Source of the DNA: Prorocentrum cordatum
Taxonomy: Eukaryota; Sar; Dinophyceae; Prorocentrales; Prorocentraceae
Direction: 5' to 3'
Length of the DNA: 64,000 nt
Assembly: GCA_963575745.1 (NCBI GenBank)
Contig: CAUYUJ010020698.1
Span: 77,501 to 141,500 of the forward strand
Position numbers and translations under genes: made by a program. Positions 44,618 to 55,555 of the stretch are shown here, in pieces; the first letter of the stretch is position 1, and each line of letters opens with the position of its first letter. The notes under the pieces were generated by a model. That model saw only the letters and a list, made by a program, of their open reading frames with translations. It was not told the origin of the DNA and did no database searches.

Positions 44618-46061
44618 CTGGGCGCCGGCGGTAAACCGTCAACCTTGGTTCTAGGCGTTCTAGGCGGGTCCTGGCAGGGTTAAGCTCCTTAGGAGCCCCA
44701 GACCCAGTCCTACAGGGGATATCCTGACAAACTCAGGATATGCACCACTCCTAAAAGGAGCTCTCGGGCAGCTTCAAGCTCAGCCTCTGTGATAGTGCAT
44801 TGTGCTGGGAGAAGGAAGCTTTTGAGACCTACATTCTGGCGCCAGCCAGTCTGATTATAGTAAGAAGAGGAGGGGAGAGCACTACACACATGACAATCCA
44901 GATACCAGCCACAGCCTACGCCAAGAAACGATCTCCCACCATCAAAGCCTCCTTTGATCCCCGAGATCACGCCGGGAGACTCGTAGAGCTTGCTAGCTCG
45001 ATTTAAAAGTTGAGAAAACCGACAGCACCTACCAACATTCAGACTCATAGTAAATACTTGTTGACCCCTGCATGCGACAGACGGACGCGTCTGACCCTGC
45101 AGCCGCCCTACAGCCCGATTTAAGTGCAGAAAACTGGCAGCACCTCTCAGGATTACTCGAACAATACAGTAGACCGAGTTTCGGGCAGCAGACCGAGTTT
45201 CGAGCTCTGGATTCGACAGCACTCATAGTGAATATTGTTCGACCTCTGAATGCGACAGCCGGACGCGTCTGATGTCTGCGAATCGACTCCTGTCATTACC
45301 AGCCATGCAGCCTCCCTACAGCCCGAGTTGGAGGCAGAAAACCGACAGCATCTCTCAGGATAACTCGAACAATACAATAGTATCGCAGACTTTTTTCAGA
45401 CCGAGTTCCGAGCTCTGGATTCGACGCGTCTGATGTCTTCCAATCGATTCCTGTGACCACCAGCACAGAAGCCCCTCTCAGCGCGAGTTTAGTGAAGAAG
45501 ACCGATAGCACTTCTCAAGATGGCTCGGTCAATACGAATAGTTTCGCGATTCTAGATCGGGCAGCAAACCAAGTTCAGAGCTCTGGATTCGACAGACTAA
45601 CGCAACTGATGATTCTGAATCGATGACTGTGAATATCAGCTCTGTAGCTGCCCTACAGGTCGAGTTAAGTGCAGAAAACCGAGAGTTCCTGTCAAGATGA
45701 CTCGAATAATACGAATAGGTTTGCGGACCTAGCTCGGCTAACAGACCGAGTTCAGACCTCTGGATTCAATAGGCGAACGCGCATAATCATTCTACATCGA
45801 TTAGCTGTGCGCACCAGCTTTGTAGCTGTCCTGAAGTTCGAGTTATGTTCAGAAACCCGTCAGCGCGTATCAAGATGACTCAAAACGGTCGATCCCGCCA
45901 AAGTGCTTTTCGATAGTTATTCACCCGATCGAGCTGAAATCAAGATGACGAGCGGGTATAAAATCGAATATCACGGGAAAAAATACTAGAGCTCTACCGA
46001 ATTGTCAAATTTCCAGAACCAAATTTTCAACCGACCAAAAGTGAGTCGAGATTCTTGTCAA
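44618..46061 (+). repeat. A-family element with LINE L4 in its hairpin
   Basis: Left H1 arm to CAACCTTGGTT 44650; L4 44651-44970; right arm remnant GCCGGGAGACTCGTAGAGCT; then units (some shortened) and 3' domain to ATTCTTGTCAA 46061, where another A starts. Confidence 0.78.
44651..44970 (-). mobile_element. LINE L4, 5'-truncated, permuted RNase H tail
   Basis: The minus strand reads GGFDGGRSFLGVGCGWYLDC then CTITEAELEAARELLLGVVH, the last two RNase H blocks in the permuted order. A 3' untranslated part follows, with the repeat CTAGAACGC/CTAGAACC, joined to AAGGTTGACGGTTTACCGCC. It lacks RT and the first two RNase H blocks. It is the third minus-strand LINE with its 3' end in the H1 loop. Confidence 0.82.
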
Positions 46062-47090
46062 CTGGGCGCCGGAGGTAAACCGTCAACCTTGGTTACCGCC
46101 GGGGAACTCGTAGAGCTTCCAAGCTCGACTTAAGAAAACCGACAGCACCTTTCACCTCTGAATGCGACAAGCGCAGCTTCTGATGTCTGCGAATCGACTC
46201 CTCTCATTACCAGCCCCGCAGCCCCCCTCCAGCCCGAGGCCAACTAGCTCTCCAGCGCGCCGGAATTACTTGGTAGCGTCCAAAACCCGGAGAGCAAAGA
46301 GAACACACACCGGAAAACCTATCTGGCAAGCCTACGGAAGAACGCGTGAAGCCCTTCTGGGGCTCTGGGGAGCTCCCCGGCAGCGCTTCCGAAGCGCTGC
46401 CAGGAACGCTTCCAAGCGTGCCTGCACGCGTGCGGGCACGCGTGGAAGCTTGCCGGAAGCTCTCCCGGACCCGCTGCCGGGTCGAACGACCTGCTGCGGG
46501 GATTCTGGAGCGGCGGAGATGGGCTGCTGGCGGGCACCACCGCAGTCCGGCTTCTAATCTTAAACCCTTTAGCTCTCAGCGAGCTCTCCGGGAACTTTAG
46601 CTTCCAGCAATAACTTGCTAAGCGAAGCTCTACGAGTTACTAGCTCCAACCCGCGGCGGAATTCCTCTAGCTCATCGATGCCGAAGAGCACTACGAGGTA
46701 CTTGGTAGCGTCCAAAACCCGAGGAGCAAAGGGCAACAGAAAGCCGCCCACGCGTGCCTGCACGCGTGGAAGCTTGCCCGAAGCTCTCCCAGTCACGTGT
46801 GCGGCTCGCCAGAATTTCTGCGGGGAACCTGGAGCGCCGCCGAGGAGCTCCTGGCAGGCACCACCACCGTCCAGCTTCTAACCTTAAACCCTGTAGTTTT
46901 CAACGCCTTCCGGAATCCCTGTGAGCTTCCGGGGGCCCCTGGAAGCGCTTCGAAAGCATTGCCAGGCACGCCCCCATGAATGCCTGGACGCGTGCGGGCA
47001 AGCGTGGACGCGTGCCTTCCTGCAGAGCTCTGTCAAACCCCCCTGGGGCGCCTGCAGAGCTCTGTCGAATTCTTCTGAAACGATCCTGCA
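46062..47090 (+). repeat. Short A remnant followed by D elements
   Basis: A remnant 46062-46267 (H1 then one unit and an H2 start). D 46268-46598 (TTGGTAGCGTCCAAAACCCG to GAGCTCTCCGGGAAC). H2/H3 hairpins 46600-46700. Shortened D copies 46701-46900 and ~46900-47090, with the palindrome core reduced to CACGCGTGCCTGCACGCGTG at 46748. Confidence 0.65.
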
Positions 47091-48123
47091 CTGGGCGCCC
47101 GCGGTAAACCGTCAACCTTTGTTACCGCCGGGGAACTCGTAGAGCTTCCAAGCTCGACTTAAGTTGAGAAAACCGACAGCACCCACCAACATTCTGACTC
47201 ATAGTGAATATGTTTTGACCTCTGAATGCGACAAGCGGACGCGTCTGATGACTGCGAATCGACTCCACAGCCCCGCAGCCCCCCTACAGCCCGAGGTCAG
47301 CGCAGAGAATCGACAGCATCTCCCGGGATGACTCGAACAATACAATAGTTTCGCGAACCTAGTTCGGGCAGCAGACCGAGTTCCGAGCTCTAGATTCGAC
47401 AGGCGGACGCGCATGATCTCTTGAAATCGATATGACAACCAGGACTGTAGCCCCCTCTCAGCGCAAGTTGAGTGAAGAAAACTGAGAGCACTTCTCAAGA
47501 TGACTCGACCAATACGAGTAATTTCGCGATTCTAGATCGGGCAGAAGACCGAGTTCAGAGCTCTGGATTCGACAGACAAACGCAACTGACGATTCTGAAT
47601 CAGTTTCTGTTTCTATCAGCTCTGTAGCTGTCTCACAGCTCGAGTTAAGTGCAGAAAACCGAGAGTTTCTGTCAAGATGACTCGAATAATACGAATAGGC
47701 TTGCGGACCTAGCTCGGCTCACAGACCGAGTTCAGACCTCTGGATTCAACAGGCGAACGCGCCTGATCATTCTGCATCGATTAGCTGTGCTTACCAATTC
47801 TGTAGATGTCCTAAAGCTCGAGTTATGTTCATAAAACCGTCAGCGCGTATCAAGATGACTCGAAACGGCCGATCCCGCCAGAGTGCTTTTTGGCCTTCAA
47901 AGTTACCCGATCGAGCTGAGATCAAGATGGCGAGCGGGAATAAGATCGAATATCACGGGGAAAAATACTAGAGCTCTAACGAATGGTCAAATTTCGAGAA
48001 CAAAATTTTCAACCGCTGAAAAGTCACCAAAAGTTCCGTCGAGGTTTTCTTGCCAACTAGCTCTCCAGCGCGCCGGAATTACTCTTAAGCTTCCAGCAAC
48101 TAGCTTGGGGAAGCTCTACGAGT
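47091..48123 (+). repeat. A-family element
   Basis: H1 variant CTGGGCGCCCGCGGTAAACC, leader AAGCTCGACTTAAGTTGAGA (a leader type shared with 46.1 and 53.5 kb), units, 3' domain, H2 ending near 48123. Confidence 0.8.
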
Positions 48124-49784
48124 CATTGCTGCGGACCCGCTGCCGGGCCGGGCGAGGCGCTGCGGGGATCGTGGACCGGCGGAGATGGGCTGCTGGAGGG
48201 CACCACCACCGTCCGGTTTCTAATCCAAAACGCTCTAGCTCTTTGAAAGCTCTCCGGGAACCAGAACACTTTCTAGGCAGGACGTGCAACGCTCTCGCAC
48301 AGCTCTTCTGGCCCTCTGGAAAGCCCCGTGCAGCGCTGCGGAAGCACTGCCGGAAACGCTTCCAAGCGTGCCTGCACGCGTGCAGGCTCGCGTGGAAGCT
48401 TGCCGGAAGCTCCCCCGGACGCCCTGCCGGGCCGAACGAGCTGCGGGGATTCTGGACCGGCGAAGATGGGCTGCTGGCGGGCACCACCAACGACCCGCTT
48501 CTTATCTTAAACCCTCTAGCTCTCGGCGAGCTCTCCGGGAACTTTGTCCTTGCTGGTCGGGTCGACCAACTAGCTCCACCCCGCGCCGGTTTTCCTCTAG
48601 CTCATCGATAACGAAGAGCTTCACGAGGTACTAGCTCTCCAGCGCGCCGGAATTACTCTTAAGCTTCCAGCAACTAGCTAAGGGAAGCTTCACGAGTTAC
48701 TAGCTTCACCCTGCGCCGGAATTCCTGTAGCTCATCGATGCCGAAGAGCTCTACGAGGTATTACTTTCAAGCTTCCAGCAATAACTTGCTGAGGGAAGCT
48801 CTACAATTTACAGTGCTAAGGATCGAAGCAGAGATTCTTGGAGTACTTGGTAGCGTCCAAAACCCGGAGAAGAGGAGCAGGAGAGCAAAGGGAATACACG
48901 CCGCAAAGCTTTCCTGGCGGGCCCTCGGACGCTCTCGTGAAGTGCTTCGGGGGCTCTGGGGCCTCCCCTGCAGCGCTTCTGAAGCGCTGCTGGGAACGCT
49001 TCCACGCGTGCCTGCACGCGTTCAGGCACGCGTGGAGGCGTGCCCGAAGCGCTCCCGGACCCGCTGCGATGTTGTACAAGTCGCTGCGGGGATCGTGGAC
49101 CGGCGGAGGGCGGCACCACAACCGTCCGGCTTCCAATCTAAAACCATCTAGCTCTCAGAGAGCTCTCCGGGAATTTCTAGAAAAACGGCAAGTTGACATT
49201 TTTCGGCTTCAACAGAAGTCGGCTCCTAATTTTTCGATAGTAAAACTGGCCCTAGAATACTGAGCTGCTCTCGGAACTAAAAATTATATGCAAATGCCCG
49301 GCGTAAAAATCTGCGTTCTCCAAATAAATGGTTGAATATCTTTCAAATCATAATAAAACCGACCCCTGGTTGTCACATTCTCTCTTCGGGTCGGGTCGAC
49401 CAACTAGATCCATCCCGCGCCGGAATTCCTCTTAGCTCATCAATGACGAAGAGCTCTACGAGGTAAGAGATCCTCAGGGACACGAAATCTCTTCTCGAGA
49501 GCTCTGGGGGGCTCTCCAGCGCTTCCGAAGCGCTACCAGGCACGCTTCCATTCGTGCCTGCACACGTGCAGGGAAGCGTGGACACGTGCTCGAAACGCTC
49601 CCGGACCCGCTGCGACCCCGGACAAGTTGTTGCGCGGGTTCAGGAGCGGCGAAGATGGGCTGCTGGCAGCACCACCACCGTCCCATTTCTAATCTAGGAC
49701 CCTCTAGCTCTCAGAGAGCTCTCCGGAAAAATCTGGTTTCTGAAAATGAATTGCCAAACCAACCGGCGGTAAACCGTCGACCAC
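48124..49784 (+). repeat. D elements, hairpin modules and B/C pieces
   Basis: D copies ~48124-48250, 48250-48540, 48845-49175 and 49467-49728; a B 3' end 48542-48630; a run of bare H2/H3 hairpins 48631-48815, each bordered by ACT; a B/C interior 49176-49466; start of a C hairpin (CCGGCGGTAAACCGTCGACC) 49760-49784. Frames that read RVPARVQARVEA are translations of the D palindrome, not genes. Confidence 0.65.
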
Positions 49785-51178
49785 AACTCGTAGAGCTTCC
49801 CTAAGCTAGTTGCTGGAAGCTTAAGAGTAATTCCGGCGCGCTGGACAGCTAGTTGGCAAGAAAAATCTCGACGGACCTTTTGCTGACTTTTGGTCGGTTG
49901 AAAATTTTGTTCTCGAAATTCAACAATTCTTTTGAGCTCTAGTATTTTTCTGACCATATTCGATCTTATCCCCGCTCGCCATCTTGGTCTCAGCTCGATC
50001 GGGAAAATATTTCTGCAAAAAAGCGTCGCGGCGGGATCGGCTGTTTCGAGTCATCTTGACACGCGATGACGGTTATCTAAACATAACTCGAGCTTTAGGA
50101 CAGCTACAGAGCTGGAAAGCACAGCTAATCGATTCAGAATGATCAGGCGCGTTCGCCTGTTGAATCTAGAGGACCGAACTCGGTCTGCTAGCTGAGCTAG
50201 GTCCGCAGACCTATTCGAATTATTCGAGTCATCTTGACAGACGCTCTCGGTTTTCTGTACTTAACTCGAGCTGTAGGGCAGCTAGAGAGCTCATACTTAC
50301 AGAAATCGATTGCGAATCATCAGGCGCGTTCGTCTGTTCCATCTAGAGGTCTGAACTCGGTCTGCTGCCCGAGCTATGTTCGCGGAACTATTCGTATTGT
50401 TCGAGTCATCTTGGGAGGTGCAGTGATTTTTGTTCACTTAGCTCGGGCTGTAGGGGGCTACAGGGCTCGTACTCACAGGAATCGATTCAGAGACATCAGA
50501 CGCGTCTGCCCGCCGAATCCAGAGCTCAGAGCTCCGTGTGCTGCCCGAACTAGGTCCGCAAACTATTCGTATTCTTCGAGTCATCTTGAGAGGTGCTGTC
50601 TGTTTTCTGCATTTAACTCGAGCTGTAGGGGAGCTGCAGGGCTGCTAATCACTGGAATCGATTCGGAGACATCCGTCGCGTCCGCCTGTCGCATTCAGAG
50701 CTCTGAAATCGGTCTGCTGCCCGAGCTAGGTCCGCGAAACTATTCGTATTGTTCGAGTCATCTTCAGAGGTGCAGTCGGTTTTCTGCACTCAACTCGGGC
50801 TGTCAGGGGGCTGCAGGGCTGTTAATCACAGGAATCGATTCGGAGACATCAGGCGCGTCCGCCTGCTGCATTCAGAGGTCAGAACTCGGTGTGATACTCG
50901 AGCTAGATTTGCGGAACTATTTGTATTGTTCGAGTGATCTTGAGAGTTGCCGTCGATTTTCGCACGTAACTCGGGCTGTAGGTGAGCTACGGAGCTCGTG
51001 CGCACAGAAAACGATCCAGAAGCATGAGGGGCGTTCGGCTGTTGCATCGAGCGGTCGGAAATCGTTTGGGCTGACAAACTATTCGTTCTCGGTAATTTTT
51101 TTCAACATTATATGTTGTCAGGAAGCTCTGCGAGTCTCCCGGCGGTAAGAAAGGTTGACGGTTTACCGCCGGCGCCCA
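49785..51178 (-). mobile_element. A-family element, minus orientation, inside a C hairpin loop
   Basis: Begins AACTCGTAGAGCTTCCC (rc of H2), 3' domain (rc), about six ~177-bp units, and ends with rc(H1) GGTTTACCGCCGGCGCCCAT. The left arm of a C hairpin (CCGGCGGTAAACCGTCGACC) precedes it, and the right arm (TTACCGCCGGAACCCTCGTA) follows at 51180-51200, so the element split that hairpin. Confidence 0.82.
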
Positions 51179-52162
51179 TATTACCGCCGGAACCCTCGTA
51201 GAGCTATTTTCCGAAAAACTCGAGAAAAAACACGATCTAACGTCGGTCGGCTGCTTGAAGTTCCCGGAGAGCTCGCTGAGAGCTCAAGGGTTTTAGATTC
51301 GAAGCCGGACGGTGGTGGTGCCCGCCAGCAGCCCATCTCCGCCGCTCCACGATCCTGGCAGCAACTCGCCAGTCCCGGCAGCGGCTCCGGGAGAGCGTCC
51401 GGCAAGCGTCCACGCGTGCCTGCTCGCGTGCAGGCACGCGTGAACACATTCCTGGCAGCACTTCACAAGCGCTTTCTGGGGAGCCCCCGGGATCTCTCCA
51501 GGAAAGATTTTCCGTCCCCGGGGTCTCTTCGCTTTCCGGGTTTTGGACGCTACCAAGTGTTTTTCTTCCGAAGAGTTCTCTGAGAGCTAGAGGGTTCACG
51601 ATTAGAAGCTGGACGGTGGTGGTGCCAGCCAGCAGCCCATCTTCGCCGGTCCAGAATCCCCAGGGGAGCCTGTCAAACATTCCCGGAGAGCTCGCTGAGC
51701 GCTAAAGGGCTTAAGATTAGAAGCCGGACGGTGGTGGTGCCCGCCAGCAGCCCATCTCCGCCGGTCAAGAATCCCCGCAGCAGGTCGTTCGACCCGGCAG
51801 CGGGTCCGGGAGAGCTTCCGGCGAGCGTCTAGGCGTGCCTGCACGCGTGCAGGCACGCGCGGAAGCGTTCGTGGCAGCGCTTCGGAAGCGCAGCCGGGGA
51901 GCCCCCCAGAGTCCCAAAAGAGCTTCACGCGTGCTTCCGTGGGCTTGCCAGGAAGGTTTTCTGGTGTGTCTTCTCTTTGCTCTCCGGGTTTTGGACGCTA
52001 CCAAGTCGCAGCAGGTCCAGGAAAGCTTCTGGCAAGCTTCTACGCGTGCCCGCACGCGTGCAGGCATGCGTGGAAGCCTTCCTGGCAAGTGACTCGTAGA
52101 GCTTCCCTGAGAGCGCAGCGGCGAAGCTTAAAAGTAATTCGAAAACGCTGGCAGGCTAGTAA
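51179..52162 (-). repeat. D elements, minus orientation, then H2-like hairpin
   Basis: C hairpin right arm and ~50 bp (51179-51240). D copies 51241-51565, 51566-51690 (short), 51684-52002 and 52003-52090, each with GAAGCCGGACGGTGGTGGTG, CCGCCAGCAGCCCATC and the palindrome core. A rearranged H2 lies at 52090-52160. Confidence 0.65.
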
Positions 52163-52983
52163 CTGGGAGCCAGCGGTAAACCGTCAACCAGGTTACCACC
52201 GGGAGCCTCGTACAACTCTTCTCGCGCGGCTGCCCGCTACATTCAGAGAGTTTTCTTTCAAGATATTCCCGGATAGCTCCTTGGAGAGCTAAGGGCTTCA
52301 GAGAAGAAGCCGGAGGTGGGTGGTGAGGGGGACACGCCCACTTCTGCCGGTCCACGATCCTCGCAGCGAGTTGCCGGAGGTTGCAGCGGGTCCGGGAGCG
52401 TGGCTTCCTAGCGTTTCCCAATACGCGTGGCTCAAGGGTGCGCGAAGCGCTTCGGCAGAGCTTCGGCAGAGCTTCGCCAGTGCTCGCAGGCTCCTAGGCA
52501 GTGGTGTCGTGGTAGGTTTCACAGAGCCCCGCGCGTCGTAAAAGACGCCCTCGCAGGCGTCTCCTGCGAGGTTTCCAGCGCCCCACGCATCGTTCCAGGC
52601 GGCCTGGCAGAGGTCGCCGCGCGGCGCTTGGAGCGCTCTGCGCTCCGCGCCTTGCCTCGCTATCCGGGTTTTGGACGCTTACAAGTCGTGAATTGATATA
52701 GAAAGCGGACAGCACTTGTGAAAATGACTTGAAGAATACGAATAGATTTGTAAACTTAGCTGAGCAGCAGACCGAGTTCAGAGCTGTAGATCGAACAGAG
52801 GAACGTACCTCATAATTTCCAATTGGTTTCTGTAAGCAACAGCTCTTTAGCTGTCCTATATCTCGAGATACGTACAGGAGAGCGCCAAAGCGAGTCAAGA
52901 TGACTCGGAACGGCCGTCGGTTCCAGCAAGTGTTTTGATAGTAATATTGCAGCTACGGACCTGAGAATTCAACTGGCAGGCGT
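52163..52983. repeat. C hairpin, D' element (minus), A units, start of C/B arm
   Basis: H1 52163-52220; D' in minus orientation 52260-52680 (GAAGCCGGAGGTGGGTGGTG, GGCGTCTCCTGCGAGG, GGGTTTTGGACGCT); A unit fragments 52690-52915; C/B sequence from GTCGGTTCCAGCAAGTG 52917. Confidence 0.6.
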
Positions 52984-53432
52984 GGCATAACCTACTACAC
53001 GTGAGAAAAATACCCGTTCTCAAAACGATTTTTAAATTTTGTACAAAGATTAAACACTCGACCCAAAGTTAACACATTGTCTCTTAATGCCCGGTCTGCC
53101 AACTAGCTTCACCCTGCGCCCGAATTCTTCTAAGCTGAGCTTCGGAGAGCTCTACGACGTACTCGCAGAGCTTCTCTTAGTCAGTCATTGCAGGAAGCTT
53201 AAGAGTAACTCGTAGAGCTTCCCTTAGCAAGTTTTGCTGGAAGCTGAGAGTAATACCTCGTAGAGCTCTTCGAAGCTGAGCTAAGAGGAATTCGGGCGCA
53301 GGCTGGAGCTAGTTGGCCGACCGCACATTAAGGGACAATGTGTTAACTTTGGGTCGAGTGTTTAATCTTTGTGCAAAATTTAAAAATTCGTTTTGAGAAC
53401 GGGTATTTTTCTCACGTGCAGTAGGTTATGCC
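52984..53432. repeat. Long inverted repeat (arms ~180 bp)
   Basis: Left arm 52984-53164 starts GGCATAACCTACTACACGTG and contains ATACCCGTTCTCAAAACG and AGATTAAACACTCGACCC. Right arm 53248-53432 is its reverse complement with about 5-7% differences (GAACGGGTATTTTTCTCACG, TGCAGTAGGTTATGCC). The ~83-bp spacer holds two H2-type hairpins. The unit is two B/C 3' ends facing each other. Confidence 0.85.
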
Positions 53433-53465
53433 ACGACTAACTAGCTCTGGGGCGCGCCGGAATTA

Positions 53466-54503
53466 CTGGGCGCCGGCGGTAAACCGTCAACCTTCGTTAC
53501 CGCCGGGAGACTCGTAGAGCTTCCTAGCTCGACTTAAGTTAAGAACAACAGCACCTACCAGCATTCCGACTCATAGTGAATATTTTTTTGACCTCAAAAT
53601 GCGACAGGCGCGTCTGATGTCTGCGAATCGACTCCTGTCATTACCAGCCCTGCAGCCCCCTATAGCCCGAAATAAATGCAGGAAACCGACAGCACCTCTC
53701 AGAATGACTCGAACAATACAATAGTTTCGCAGACCTAATTTGGGCAGCAGACCGGGACAAGCTCTGGATTCGACAGACGGACGCGCCTGATGTCTCGAAA
53801 TCGATTCCTCCGACAACCAGCACTGTAGCCCCCTCAGCGCGAGTTGAGTGAAAAACACCGAGAGCACTTCTCAAGATGACTCGACCAATACGAATAGTTT
53901 TGCGATTCTAGATCGGGCAGCAGACCGAGTTTAGAGCTCTAGATTCGACAGACAAATGTAACTGCTCATTCTGAATCGGTTTCTGTAAATATCAGCTCTG
54001 TAGTTGTCCTACAGCTCGAGTTAAGTACAGAAAACCGAGAGTTCCTGTCAAGATCACTCGAATAATACGAATAGGTTTGCCGACCTAGCTCGGCTAGTAG
54101 ACCGAGTTCAGACCTCTGGATTCAACAGGCGAACGCGCCTAATCATTCTACATCGATTAGCTGTGCTTACCAGCTCTCTAGCTGTCCTAAAGCTCGAGTT
54201 ATGTTCAGAAAACTGTCAGCGCGTATCTAGATGACTCAAAACGGGCGATCCCGCCAGAGTGCTTTTTGGTAGTAATATGCACCCGATCGAGCTGAGATCA
54301 AGATGGCGAGCGGGAATAACATCGAATATCACGGGAAAAAATACTAGAGCTCAAACGAATTGTTGAATTTCGAGAACAAAATTTTGAAACGAGCAAAAGT
54401 CAGCAAAAGTTCCGTCGAGATTTTTCTTGCCAACTAGCTCTCGAGCGCGCCGGAATTACTCTTAGCTTCCAGCATTTACTTGCTAAGGGAAGCTCTACGA
54501 GTT
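53466..54503 (+). mobile_element. A-family element inserted in an H2 hairpin
   Basis: Flanks GCGCCGGAATTA (to 53465) and ACTCTTAGCTTCCAGC (from 54504) rejoin to the H2 consensus GCCGGAATTACTCTTAGC. It is a complete copy: H1, leader, units, 3' domain, H2 ending CTCTACGAGTT. Confidence 0.85.
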
Positions 54504-55555
54504 ACTCTTAGCTTCCAGCAATAACTTGCTAAGGGAAGCTCTACGAGTTACCTCGCAGGAGACGCCTGCGAGGGCGTCTTTTACGACGCGCGGGGCTCTG
54601 TGAAACCTACCACGACACCTCTGCCTAGGAGCCTGCGAGCACTGGCGAAGCTCTGCCGAAGCTCTGCCGAAGCGCTTCGCGCACCCTTGAGCCACGCGTA
54701 TTGGGAAACGCTAGGAAGCCACGCTCCCGGACCCGCTGCAACCTCCGGCAACTCGCTGCGAGGATCGTGGACCGGCAGAAGTGGGCGTGTCCCCCTCACC
54801 ACCCACCTCCGGCTTCTTCTCTGAAACCCTTAGCTCTCCAAGGAGCTATCCGGGAACATCGAGGCAAGGCGCGGAGCGCAGAGCGCTCCAAAGCGCCGCA
54901 CGGCGACCTCTGCCAGGCCGCCTGGAACGATGCGTGGGGCGCTGGAAACCTCGCAGGAGACGCCTGCGAGGGCGTCTTTTACGACGCGCGGGGCTCTGTG
55001 AAACCTACCACGACACCTCTGCCTAGGAGCCTGCGAGCACTGGCGAAGCTCTGCCGAAGCTCTGCCGAAGCGCTTCGCGCACCCTTGAGCCACGCGTATT
55101 GGGAAACGCTAGGAAGCCACGCTCCCGGACCCGCTGCAACCTCCGGCAACTCGCTGCGAGGATCGTGGACCGGCAGAAGTGGGCGTGTCCCCCTCACCAC
55201 CCACCTCCGGCTTCTTCTCTGAAACCCTTAGCTCTCCAAGGAGCTATCCGGGAACTGGCGAAGCTCTGCCGAAGCTCTGCCGAAGCGCTTCGCGCACCCT
55301 TGAGCCACGCGTATTGGGAAACGCTAGGAAGCCACGCTCCCGGACCCGCTGCGACCTCCGGCAACTCGCTGCGAGGATCGTGGACCGGCAGAAGTGGGCG
55401 TGTCCCCCTCACCACCCACCTCCGGCTTCTTCTCTGAAACCCTTAGCTCTCCAAGGAGCTATCCGGGAATTGTCCTTTCTGGCCGGGTGGGCAACTAGCT
55501 CCACCCCGCGCCAGAATTCCTCTAGCTCATCGATGCCGAAGAGCTCTACGAGGTA
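54504..55555 (+). repeat. D' elements in tandem (398-bp offset) and B end
   Basis: Remainder of an H2 hairpin to 54551. D' copy 1 54552-54949, copy 2 54950-55253 (offset 398 bp, nearly identical), a partial third 55254-55470, then a B 3' end and H3 55470-55555. D' starts with the hairpin CTCGCAGG-AGACG-CCTGCGAG and ends AGGAGCTATCCGGGAA. The frames translated MGNARKPRSRTRC repeat with it. Confidence 0.78.

Noticed and set aside
53465-54506. 3-bp ACT target duplication for A and B elements
   Set aside because: ACT flanks two of four sites, but A8 (A/ATGG) and A9 (A/AGTT) share only a single A, so ACT is probably target sequence preference.
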